Source of the DNA: Acidobacteriaceae bacterium
GTDB taxonomy: Bacteria > Acidobacteriota > Terriglobia > Terriglobales > Acidobacteriaceae
DNA length: 13,258 bases
Assembly: GCA_003132825.1 (NCBI GenBank)
Contig: PKYX01000428.1
Coordinates: 1,806-15,063, forward strand
Direction: 5' to 3'
Part shown: one piece after another, positions 1 through 7,185 of the stretch
Numbering within the stretch: the stretch's first letter is position 1
Layout: each line of letters starts with the position of its first letter
Notes under the pieces: model-generated
Databases searched by the model: none
Told to the model about the DNA's origin: nothing
Seen by the model: only the letters and a program-made list of their open reading frames with translations
Position numbers and translations under genes: made by a program

Positions 1-216
1 CCGTGGCTCGATACCGGAACCAGGCGAACGCGCCCGAAGGTCTGGCGTTCGGGAACGGCTGGGGCCGCTCGAGTGCCTACATATGGATTTGCGAGGGCCG
101 CCTGCCCGCGCCCCAAGTTTCGCGTCGGTTTCCCGAAACCCGAACCAAGTCGAACGGAAACCCACAGGAAGCCGGCACATGAGACCGCATCCAACCGCCA
201 TGTCGGATTCTCGTTC
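1..216. other. Left-edge region upstream of the receptor gene
   Basis: No gene can be recognised here. All three plus-strand frames are open at the window edge. One ends at the TGA at 180-182, one at the TGA at 218-220, and the third runs into the receptor frame. The frame ending at 182 could be the tail of an upstream gene, but its roughly 60 residues match nothing I know. The frame ending at 220 contains the mini-ORF listed separately. I see no convincing -35/-10 pair. A Shine-Dalgarno-like AGGAA lies at 166-170. Confidence 0.4.
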
Positions 217-220
217 ATGA
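179..220 (+). CDS. Possible 13-residue leader ORF coupled to the receptor start
   Basis: This is a 13-codon frame (M-R-P-H-P-T-A-M-S-D-S-R-S, then TGA). It starts with ATG at 179, eight bases after AGGAA (166-170), which is good Shine-Dalgarno spacing. Its stop codon overlaps the receptor ATG at 217 in the sequence ATGA. The receptor ATG has no Shine-Dalgarno of its own, so translation of this short frame could deliver ribosomes to it by coupling. What is seen is the geometry only. The peptide has no recognisable family, and a 4-base overlap can arise by chance. A longer upstream frame that also ends at 220 is an alternative reading. Confidence 0.25.
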   Translation: MRPHPTAMSDSRS

Positions 221-3200
221 GATTGCGGCCTCATCTTCGGGCCTTCGGCCCGGCGTTTCCCATCTCGGTGCCGGGCTGCGGAGTCCTGCTCGGAATTTTC
301 CTCGGGCTGCTCGTCCCCGGTGGTTTGCGGGCGCAATCTTCGCCTGCCGAAATTCCAATTCCGGCCACGCAGGGCGGCATCGTCCACGGTTTGGTGAAGT
401 CCGGCAATATGCCGCTTCCCGGGGCCACGGTCACCGCCCTCAACACGCTCACCGGACAGAAAGCGATCGCCTGGACTGGCGTCGACGGCAGGTATGTCCT
501 CGAGGTCCCAGCCAATGGCCGCTACGTGCTGCGCGCGCAAATGGCTGCCTTCGCCCTTCTCACCCACGAAGTTGTAATCGCTCCGGCGACTAACAATGTT
601 CAGGCGGACTTGGAAATGGTTCTGCTCTCCCGCGCCCAACAGGCCGCGCCCTCGCCATTGCAGGCCCAGATCGCAGCTGCTCTGGGTGCCGCTGCGCCCG
701 GGGGCTCTGCCAACAACCCCGGGCGACGCGGATTCCAAAGCCTCGCCTTGAACCAGAGCGAGGGCGCCGACCAGGCAGCCAACGGAGCGGATCAGATAGC
801 GCCTACAGGCATGCCCGTGCCGGGCATTTCGCCGGATTCAGCTACCGAATCGGTGGCGGTCTCCGGGACCACGCAAAATCCTATGGGATCGCTCAATGGC
901 GATGAATTTCGCGAGCGTGTCCAGGAGTTTCAGCAACAGAATGGCGGTCCGGGCGGCGGAATCTTGGGTGGTGGTGGCGGCGGTGGTTTCGGCGGCCGGG
1001 GCGGCGGTTTCGGAGGTTCGCCGATCTTCTTCGGCGGCGGCCGGGGCGGCCGCTTCGACATCAATCGTCCCCATGGATCTGTTTTCTACACCGTCGGCGA
1101 CTCGGCGTTGAATGCCGGCCCGTTTGCCCTGACCGACCAGCCGTCGACCAAGCCGAGCGGGATGACCAACCGCTTCGGCGGCTCCATCGGTGGCCCACTG
1201 AATATTCCGCACATCTACAAGGGCGGCAGCAAGACGTTCTACTTCATCAACTACACGGGGATGCGCAACCAGAATCCCTACGACGAATACTCCACCGTTC
1301 CTACGCTGGCTGAGCGTATGGGCGATTTCTCCGCCGCGACCATGACCTCGCAGGGCGGCAATGGCGCGCCCACGCAAGTCCCGGTACAGCTCTTCAATCC
1401 GTTCACCGACCAGCTCATCCCCGGCGCCAACTTGGCGAATTCAGGATTGGCCATCAGCCCGATCGCGCAAGGCTTGCTGCCCTATATCCCGCTGCCCAAC
1501 TTGGCCGGCGTCCAGAAGAACTTTCATTTCGTGACTTCGGTAAACAGCGACAACGACGACCTGAACCTCCGCATCAATCACACCTTCGGCGCCGCCCCCG
1601 CCCCCGGACAGCGTGGAGGCGGGGGCAGAGGTGGTGGGGGCGGAGGCCGCGGCGGCTCCCGCGCCCCCCGCAACAACTTGACCATCGGTTTGCATTACCA
1701 TGCGACTGCCTCGAACGAGACCAATCCGTTTCCAAGTGTCGGTGGCACCGTGAATCTCCGCGCCTGGGATGTCCCGATTTCCTACACGCGCAGCGTCGGC
1801 AAGCTGACCAACACGGCCCGCGCGGAGTTCAACACCAGCCGGACCCGCACCCAGAATCTCTACGCGTTTTCGCAGGACATTACCGGCGACCTGGGCATTA
1901 CCGGCGTCTCCCAGAACCCCTTCGATTGGGGCTTGCCCAATCTCTCGTTCACCCATTTCGGCAGCCTCAGCGACATCGCGCCTTCATTCAACCGCAACCA
2001 GACCCTCACCTTCGGCGACGCCCTAGTCTGGAATCACGGCAAGCATACCTGGCGCTGGGGCGGCGACTTCCGCCGCATTGAGCTCAACAGCGAAGCCGAC
2101 AGCAATCCCCGCGGCTCGTTTATTTTCACCGGCGATAACACCGCAGAATTCATCAATGGACAGTCCGTGCCCAACACCGGCTACGACTTCGCCGATTTCC
2201 TACTCGGCCTGCCGCAACAGACTTCGCTGCAAACCGCGTTGAATCCGCTCACCACCAATACCTACCACTTCCGCGGAAATTCCTGGGACGCCTACGCCCA
2301 GGATGAATGGAAACTGCGAGGCAATCTCACCCTCAATCTGGGCGTGCGCTGGGAGTACGTTTCTCCGTTTACCGAGCTCAATAATCGCATCGCCAATTTG
2401 ATTCTTTCTCCCGGCGTTCTCAATCCCGAGCTCGGCACTCCCACGCTGATGCCAGTGCTGCCCGGCCAGGGCTATCCCCCAACCTTGGTCCATCCCGACC
2501 GCAACAACTTTGCCCCTCGCGTCGGCATCGCTTGGAAGCCCTGGGACAAAATGGTGGTTCGCGCCGGCTACGGCATCAACTACAACACCGGCGCCTTTCA
2601 GACCATTGCCCAGAAACTCGCCTTCCAACCGCCCTTCGCCAACACCGAAACCAACGTGCAATCCGCGGTGGGCGCACTCACTCTGCAAAACGGTTTCCCC
2701 ACTCCAACCGGCGGCCTGATTACCAACAGCTACGCCATCGATCCCAACTACCGCCTCGGCTACGTGCAGATTCGCTTCCTCGACATTCAGCAGCAGATCC
2801 GGCCAACGCTGCTCCTGAACCTCGACTATGCCGGGTCGAAGGGCACACGTCTCGACGACGAAATTGCCCCCAACAGTCTTCTGACCGGCATCCGCATTCC
2901 GACAGCGCAGGCCTTCCTCTGGCAAACTTCGCAGGGTTATTCGAGCGCCAACGCCGGGTCGGTCCGCTTGCGCAAACGCTTGCAGCGCGGCGTTTCGATC
3001 GGCGGCACCTACACATTCTCCAAGGTGATGGATGATGTTTCCTCGATCGGCGGAGGCGCTTTCTCGGTCGCGCAGGATCCCTTCAACTTGGCCGCCGAGC
3101 GTGGCCTTTCGAGCCTCGATCAGCCGCAGAAGTTCACCGCCGACTATCTCTGGGAGTTGCCCTTTGGCCATGACAAGCGTTGGCTTGCCGGCAACAGCCC

Positions 3201-3666
3201 GTTCCGCGCCATATTCGGCGATTGGACCTGGAGCGGCGACTGGACGATCGCCGACGGCATGTTCTTCACTCCGAACGTGCTGGGCAACTTCGACGATGTC
3301 AACCGTGGCACCAATGGCATTCTGCGCGCCGATGTGATTCCCGGAGCGCCAGTGACCGTGCCTAATCCGTCGATTGCGGAATGGTTTAACACCGCGGCCT
3401 TCGTCGTTCCCCCTGCCGGCCAGTACGGCGACGCTCGCCGGAACACCATCGAAGGGCCCGGCGAAGTCGTGTTCGACATGGCATTCAACAAGCTGGTCCC
3501 GTTGAAGGAGAGCCGCACGCTCGAGCTTCGCGCCTCGGCCTCGAACGTTTTCAACCACCCCAATTTCGCGGCCATCGACACGACGGTAAATTCGCCGACA
3601 TTTGGCGAGGTGATTGGCACCGGCGCCATGCGGACCATCACCATGACAGCCCGCTTCAGATTTTGA
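217..3666 (+). CDS. Oar-like TonB-dependent receptor-like outer-membrane protein with carboxypeptidase-regulatory-like domain
   Basis: This is probably an outer-membrane beta-barrel of the large Oar-like/TonB-dependent receptor group that Acidobacteriota carry in many copies; its substrate is unknown. I chose ATG 217 (1149 residues) over an in-frame GTG at 73 because it is directly followed by a signal peptide, residues 1-39, with cleavage likely at LRA/QS. Residues about 53-136 form a carboxypeptidase-regulatory-like beta-sandwich (GGIVHGLVKSGNMPLPGATV and following). Residues 243-279 are Gly/Arg-rich. From about 285 the barrel has family hallmarks: HGSVFYTVGDSALNAGPFAL, NRFGGSIGGPL, KTFYFINYTG and VPTLAERMGDFSAA. 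A second Gly/Arg tract lies at 466-482. The protein ends in ARFRF, a terminal Phe typical of barrel proteins. No clear plug domain is visible between the N-terminal domain and the barrel. The VWFA gene follows 180 bases downstream on the same strand. Confidence 0.85.
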   Translation: MRLRPHLRAFGPAFPISVPGCGVLLGIFLGLLVPGGLRAQSSPAEIPIPATQGGIVHGLVKSGNMPLPGATVTALNTLTGQKAIAWTGVDGRYVLEVPANGRYVLRAQMAAFALLTHEVVIAPATNNVQADLEMVLLSRAQQAAPSPLQAQIAAALGAAAPGGSANNPGRRGFQSLALNQSEGADQAANGADQIAPTGMPVPGISPDSATESVAVSGTTQNPMGSLNGDEFRERVQEFQQQNGGPGGGILGGGGGGGFGGRGGGFGGSPIFFGGGRGGRFDINRPHGSVFYTVGDSALNAGPFALTDQPSTKPSGMTNRFGGSIGGPLNIPHIYKGGSKTFYFINYTGMRNQNPYDEYSTVPTLAERMGDFSAATMTSQGGNGAPTQVPVQLFNPFTDQLIPGANLANSGLAISPIAQGLLPYIPLPNLAGVQKNFHFVTSVNSDNDDLNLRINHTFGAAPAPGQRGGGGRGGGGGGRGGSRAPRNNLTIGLHYHATASNETNPFPSVGGTVNLRAWDVPISYTRSVGKLTNTARAEFNTSRTRTQNLYAFSQDITGDLGITGVSQNPFDWGLPNLSFTHFGSLSDIAPSFNRNQTLTFGDALVWNHGKHTWRWGGDFRRIELNSEADSNPRGSFIFTGDNTAEFINGQSVPNTGYDFADFLLGLPQQTSLQTALNPLTTNTYHFRGNSWDAYAQDEWKLRGNLTLNLGVRWEYVSPFTELNNRIANLILSPGVLNPELGTPTLMPVLPGQGYPPTLVHPDRNNFAPRVGIAWKPWDKMVVRAGYGINYNTGAFQTIAQKLAFQPPFANTETNVQSAVGALTLQNGFPTPTGGLITNSYAIDPNYRLGYVQIRFLDIQQQIRPTLLLNLDYAGSKGTRLDDEIAPNSLLTGIRIPTAQAFLWQTSQGYSSANAGSVRLRKRLQRGVSIGGTYTFSKVMDDVSSIGGGAFSVAQDPFNLAAERGLSSLDQPQKFTADYLWELPFGHDKRWLAGNSPFRAIFGDWTWSGDWTIADGMFFTPNVLGNFDDVNRGTNGILRADVIPGAPVTVPNPSIAEWFNTAAFVVPPAGQYGDARRNTIEGPGEVVFDMAFNKLVPLKESRTLELRASASNVFNHPNFAAIDTTVNSPTFGEVIGTGAMRTITMTARFRF
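943..1053 (+). repeat. Gly/Arg-rich low-complexity tract 1 inside the receptor
   Basis: GGC/GGT/CGG-rich DNA encodes receptor residues 243-279, almost entirely Gly with interspersed Arg and Phe, including FGGRGGGFGG and GGGRGGR. It sits where a TonB plug domain would normally lie, between the N-terminal beta-sandwich and the first recognisable barrel motifs. It is a degenerate codon-level repeat and not an exact tandem repeat. Slippage during replication could change its length. Confidence 0.8.
1612..1662 (+). repeat. Gly/Arg-rich low-complexity tract 2 inside the receptor
   Basis: This stretch encodes residues 466-482, RGGGGRGGGGGGRGGSR. It lies between two strand-like segments of the barrel (LNLRINHTF before it, NNLTIGLHYHA after it), so it probably forms a flexible loop or turn. 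Its composition matches tract 1. Confidence 0.75.
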
Positions 3667-3691
3667 CTGGGACGCGAGCAATAGGGACGCA

Positions 3692-3838
3692 ATGAAGAAG
3701 ATGGACCGGAGTTCGAGTCAACAGATCTGGGTTGCGATTCCGAGGAGCTTGCCTCAGGAGGAATCTCGGATCCCGGAGGCTCGCAGGAAAAGCAGATTTC
3801 CCCTCAGGCTCGAAATGGCCATTCCGGAAGCGAGGTAA
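3692..3838 (+). CDS. Possible 48-residue small protein between receptor and VWFA genes
   Basis: An open frame with ATG at 3692 and TAA at 3836-3838 covers most of the 180-base gap and ends eight bases before the VWFA start codon. An AGGGA lies at 3683-3687, four bases before the ATG, which is close but usable. The product would be basic and Ser/Arg-rich: it starts MKKMDRSSSQQIW and ends MAIPEAR, with no membrane segment or known motif. About 69% of its third codon positions are G or C, not clearly different from background DNA. If real, it would be co-transcribed and translationally linked with the VWFA gene. It may equally be a chance frame in a leader region. Confidence 0.25.
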   Translation: MKKMDRSSSQQIWVAIPRSLPQEESRIPEARRKSRFPLRLEMAIPEAR

Positions 3839-3846
3839 CAACCATC

Positions 3847-5976
3847 ATGACTCCGACCGACCACACCGCCAAACTCCTCGCAATTCTCCTGCAACTGGCA
3901 CTCGTCGCCCCCGCGCTTCCCGCCCAGGATGTCGACTACACTTTCCACGCCCAAACCGAGCTGGTGCTGGTCAACGTGACCGTCCGCGACAAGAACGGAA
4001 ACTTCGTCCGCAACCTCAAGCCCGAAGACTTCAGCGTCAAAGAGGACGGCAAAGCGCAGAACGTCATCTCCTTCGATCTCGAAAATACCGACGCGGTGGC
4101 CACCGCCGAAGTCGCGCAAACCAAGCTGCTCGGCCCGCAACTCAGCAAGCCGGCCACGCCGACCGCTCCCGCCAATGAAGTCGCTACCGCCCTGGGCGCT
4201 TTCAAAGATCGCCGTATGATCGTTCTGTTTTTCGATCTTTCCTCGATGGAGCCCGACCAGATCGACCACGCTTCGACCGCCGCGCTCAACTACGTCGCCA
4301 AACAAATGGCGCCCGCCGATCTGGTCGCGGTGGTCTCGCTCGGAGATTCGCTCCAAGTGAACCAGGATTTTACCGACGACCGCGCCGCGCTCAAGAAAGT
4401 TCTGCAATCGTTCGGTTCGGGCGCCGGCCAGGGCTTTGAAAACGGTTCGACCGGCAGCACCGAGGACACGCCCGACACGGGAGGCTCGTTCACCGTCGAC
4501 GACACCGAGTTCAATATCTTCAACACCGACCGCCGCCTCGAAGCCCTGCGTTCGATCGCGGCATCGCTTTCCCACGTCGAGCAAAAAAAATCCCTCATTT
4601 ACATTTCCAACGGCATGACCCGCACCGGTCTCGAGAATCAATCCGAGCTGCGGGCCGCCACCAACGCCGCGGTTCGCGCCAACATGTCCATCTACACCCT
4701 CGACATCACTGGCCTCGAAGCCATCGTGCCTGGCGGCGAGGCGCAAAGCGCTAGCTTGCGGGGTGTTTCCGTCTACTCGGGCGCTACCGCCATGAATGCC
4801 ATGAATGCCAACTTCGCCAGCCAGGAAACGCTGGTCACGCTCGCCGGCGACACCGGCGGCAAGGCTTTCCTTGACTCGAACGACTTCGGCAAAGTCTTCA
4901 AAGGGGTGCAGGACGCCACTTCTACCTACTACATCCTCGGCTATCACAGCACCAATCTCGCGCGCGACGGCCACTACCGCCGCATCACCGTGCAGCTCAA
5001 GGGGGCGGGATACAAAATCGAATACCGCCGCGGCTACTACGCGCCCGCCGATTTCAAGCACTCGACCCAGGAAGACCGCGAGCGTCAACTGGATGAGGAA
5101 CTGGCTTCCGACCTTCCCAGTACCGATTTGCCGGTCTATCTGGCCGCCGGATATTTCCGCATCGGCAACGACCGATTTTTCGTCCCCATTTCGCTCGCCG
5201 TCCCCGGCCAGGAAATTCCCTTCGTCAGCAATAGCACCCGCGACAAAGCCACGCTCGACATCGTCGGCGAGGCGCTCGACAGCAGCAAGCGTTCGGTCGG
5301 CGACATGCGCGATACGGTTAAGCTGGCGGTCGATACTTCCGCCGCGGTCAAGCAAAAAAATGTCCAGTACGACAGCGGATTTGTCCTGCCCTCCGGCAAG
5401 TACCACCTGAAGTTCGTGGTCCGCGAGAACCAGACCGGCCGCATGGGGTCGTTTGAAACCGACATCGTCGTGCCCGACTTCAAAACCGACCCGATGAAGA
5501 TGAGTTCGGTCGTGCTGGCCAGCCAAATCCAACCCGCCACCAAGCACGGCAAGATCGACGACCCGCTGGTGCGCGATGGCTCGGAGATGATTCCGAACGT
5601 TACCCACGTCTTCACCAACGGACAGCATCTCTATCTTTATTATGAAGTCTACGACCCAGGCCACGAAGCTGCCGCGAACGGCAAAGCCAAAGCTCCGAGT
5701 GGCAGCGTACGGATTCTCTCCAATGTGGCTTTTTTCCAGGGCAGCGTGAAAACCTTCGAAACTCCGCTGGTGGAAACCAAGGAAATCAGCGCTTCGGACA
5801 TGGCCCGTCACGCCGCCGTCGTCCAGCTGGATGTCCCCCTCACCCAACTGAAGCCCGGCTTCTACACCTGTCAGGTTAACGTCATCGACGACGCAGCCGG
5901 CCACTTCCTGTTCCCGCGCCTGGCGATGTTGGTGCGGCAACCGAAGCCCGTCGCTCCTACCCCAGGTGGCCAGTAA
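3847..5976 (+). CDS. Secreted VWFA-related protein of the acidobacterial family
   Basis: This 709-residue exported protein belongs to the VWFA-related family known mainly from Acidobacteriota (TIGR03436 type); no biochemical function is established for the family. A signal peptide spans residues 1-26 with cleavage after PALPA. The family's N-terminal block is clear (about 37-77: ELVLVNVTVRDKNG, then LKPEDFSVKEDGK). The von Willebrand A-like domain follows: MIVLFFDLSS (124-133), SLIYISNGMTRTG (249-261), GDTGGKAF (334-341) and YYILGYHS (361-368). The metal-site motif DxSxS is only partial (D130-L-S-S-M), so metal binding is doubtful. Residues about 400-709 are a further extracytoplasmic region I cannot assign, probably beta-rich. 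ATG 3847 was chosen because the signal peptide begins there; a GAGG lies at 3832-3835. Odd points are a tandem ATGAATGCC pair near 4800 and A-tracts at 4583-4590 and 5354-5360. Protein interaction at the cell surface is the likely role, by family analogy. Confidence 0.88.
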   Translation: MTPTDHTAKLLAILLQLALVAPALPAQDVDYTFHAQTELVLVNVTVRDKNGNFVRNLKPEDFSVKEDGKAQNVISFDLENTDAVATAEVAQTKLLGPQLSKPATPTAPANEVATALGAFKDRRMIVLFFDLSSMEPDQIDHASTAALNYVAKQMAPADLVAVVSLGDSLQVNQDFTDDRAALKKVLQSFGSGAGQGFENGSTGSTEDTPDTGGSFTVDDTEFNIFNTDRRLEALRSIAASLSHVEQKKSLIYISNGMTRTGLENQSELRAATNAAVRANMSIYTLDITGLEAIVPGGEAQSASLRGVSVYSGATAMNAMNANFASQETLVTLAGDTGGKAFLDSNDFGKVFKGVQDATSTYYILGYHSTNLARDGHYRRITVQLKGAGYKIEYRRGYYAPADFKHSTQEDRERQLDEELASDLPSTDLPVYLAAGYFRIGNDRFFVPISLAVPGQEIPFVSNSTRDKATLDIVGEALDSSKRSVGDMRDTVKLAVDTSAAVKQKNVQYDSGFVLPSGKYHLKFVVRENQTGRMGSFETDIVVPDFKTDPMKMSSVVLASQIQPATKHGKIDDPLVRDGSEMIPNVTHVFTNGQHLYLYYEVYDPGHEAAANGKAKAPSGSVRILSNVAFFQGSVKTFETPLVETKEISASDMARHAAVVQLDVPLTQLKPGFYTCQVNVIDDAAGHFLFPRLAMLVRQPKPVAPTPGGQ

Positions 5977-5993
5977 ATGGAGAGAAGCTTAGG

Positions 5994-6013
5994 CGACCGA
6001 CAGGTCTCGGTCG
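5994..6013. terminator. Hairpin between convergent genes, possible bidirectional terminator
   Basis: A perfect 7-bp stem (CGACCGA at 5994-6000 and TCGGTCG at 6007-6013) with a 6-base loop lies in the 59-base gap between the VWFA stop (5976) and the SMP-30 copy A stop (6036). Its position between convergent genes suits a terminator that serves both strands. Neither side has a T-tract, so Rho-independent action would be weak. Confidence 0.35.
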
Positions 6014-6035
6014 ACCCTGGTTCGGCCAGCCTGGC

Positions 6036-7061
6036 TCAATACCTCAGGCCCTCGATGTTCAACTTGATGCGGTACAGGCTGGTGCTGGCAGTGATGTAAA
6101 GCGTCTTGCCATCCTTGTCGCCCCACCCCACATTGCTGACGTTCTCCGGTACCTGGATGGTCCCGATGTGTTTGCCCTCCGGGGAAATGATCCAGACCCC
6201 ACCCGGTCCTGAGCCATATACATTTCCCTTCTTGTCAACCCGCACGCCGTCCGGCGAGCCTAATCGAGGATCGGAAGAACAATCGAGAAAGACAGCTCCG
6301 GAGGTCAGCGAGCCGTCAGCCTGCACGCGATAGCGCATCCACACTTTCCTGGCGGTTTCCGCTACGTACAGAAATTGCTCATCCGGAGAAAAAGCCAGTC
6401 CATTCGGCCGGCCGAGATCCTTGATCAGCAGTTGCAACTTGTCCCGATCCGGCGGAGCGCCCGGTTTCTGCTGGCGCGCATTCGGGATGCGGTAGACCCC
6501 GTTGACTGGCAGTTCCTTTTGCGGATCGGAATCGCCCTGGGTCGGCAACCCATAAGGAGGATCGGTAAAATACAGCGAGCCATCGGACTTGTACACCAGA
6601 TCGTTCGGGCTATTCAGCTTCTTGCCCTGATATAAGTCCGCCAGAATCGTGATCTGCGCATGCGGATCGATCGACTCCAGTCGCCAGACGTTGCGTCGCG
6701 CATGTCCCGCGACGCTGACCCGCCCGTCGGCATCGAGTGTCATCCCATTCGACCCCGGCTGCGGCCCTTTGTACGGCTCAGACCCCTGGTATCCGCTGGG
6801 ATGCAGGAAGACGGTCGCGCCCTGGTGGGGACTCCATTGATCAATATTGTTGGCGGGAATTTCCGCAAACATCAGCGTGCCATCGTGCGTCCAGGCCGGC
6901 CCTTCGAGCCATTTGTCAAAACCGGTGGCCACACGTTCCAGCTGGGCATCGGGCGGCACAATCTGATCGAGGGAAGAATCGAGTCTCTGAATATCTTGGG
7001 AGAAGGCCGCGCCCCCAGCGAGCACGAAAACCAGGAGAAAGCTGAACCGTCGGATTTTCAT
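6036..7061 (-). CDS. SMP-30/gluconolactonase/LRE-family protein, copy A, exported
   Basis: This 341-residue protein of the SMP-30/gluconolactonase family is a six-bladed beta-propeller whose members hydrolyse sugar lactones using one divalent metal ion. The predicted ligands by alignment to regucalcin are present: E53 in WLEGPAW, N220 in RPNGLAF and D271 in SPDGVRVD, with N153 in SPNDLVY near the substrate site. Residues 1-21 form a signal peptide (cleavage near AAFSQ), so it should act in the periplasm. ATG 7061 was chosen over longer in-frame starts because it begins the signal peptide and matches the start of copy B. No Shine-Dalgarno precedes it; instead a TACAAT lies seven bases upstream. 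It is about 80% identical to copy B at 10485-11510. It lies 124 bases downstream of the kinase gene on the same strand. The exact substrate is unknown. Confidence 0.88.
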   Translation of the reverse strand: MKIRRFSFLLVFVLAGGAAFSQDIQRLDSSLDQIVPPDAQLERVATGFDKWLEGPAWTHDGTLMFAEIPANNIDQWSPHQGATVFLHPSGYQGSEPYKGPQPGSNGMTLDADGRVSVAGHARRNVWRLESIDPHAQITILADLYQGKKLNSPNDLVYKSDGSLYFTDPPYGLPTQGDSDPQKELPVNGVYRIPNARQQKPGAPPDRDKLQLLIKDLGRPNGLAFSPDEQFLYVAETARKVWMRYRVQADGSLTSGAVFLDCSSDPRLGSPDGVRVDKKGNVYGSGPGGVWIISPEGKHIGTIQVPENVSNVGWGDKDGKTLYITASTSLYRIKLNIEGLRY

Positions 7062-7074
7062 CCGACGGATTGTA
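7062..7074 (-). promoter_or_regulatory. TACAAT box seven bases before the copy A start codon
   Basis: Read on the minus strand, TACAAT (7074 to 7069) is followed by CCGTCGG and then the ATG. TACAAT differs from the -10 consensus at one base. Transcription would begin at or next to the A of the start codon, giving a leaderless mRNA, which fits the missing Shine-Dalgarno. The same box, spacing and flank occur before copy B. No good -35 hexamer is visible. Confidence 0.45.
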
Positions 7075-7147
7075 GCAAGGGACGGCTTCAGGCGCTGAGG
7101 TAGGAGAATGGAATTGTTCCGCAGGCCATCGCAGCTCGGTTCCTCCC

Positions 7148-7160
7148 AGCGAAAACCGCT
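7148..7160 (-). terminator. Weak hairpin downstream of the kinase gene
   Basis: AGCG (7148-7151) and CGCT (7157-7160) can pair around a 5-base loop, 26 bases after the kinase stop codon. The stem is only 4 bp and lacks a T-run after it on the minus strand, so this is a poor terminator. Read-through from the kinase gene into copy A remains possible. Confidence 0.12.
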
Positions 7161-7185
7161 CCTCGAAGGCAGAATCGGTAAAAGG

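Noticed and set aside
1..182. 3' end of an upstream gene ending at TGA 180-182
   Set aside because: The roughly 60-residue tail looks partly protein-like but has no recognisable motif, and other frames are also open here, so it is not annotated as a gene.
73..216. N-terminal extension of the receptor from GTG 73
   Set aside because: The extra 48 residues are Arg/Pro-rich and not protein-like, and they would bury the signal peptide that begins at ATG 217.
943..1662. Gly-codon repeats as a CRISPR array or tandem satellite
   Set aside because: The repeats are irregular in unit and spacing, stay in frame, and encode low-complexity protein.
2200..3681. A 493-codon minus-strand frame opposite the receptor
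   Set aside because: It is antisense to a recognised barrel region and has no motif or start context of its own.
3754..5940. A 728-codon open frame on the minus strand opposite the VWFA gene
   Set aside because: It is the mirror of a GC-rich coding gene. The plus-strand product has a signal peptide and clear family motifs, whereas the antisense product resembles nothing.
6007..6035. Second small stem GCCAGCCTGGC after the convergent hairpin
   Set aside because: Only about 4 bp can form with a realistic loop and there is no T-run, so it was not listed.
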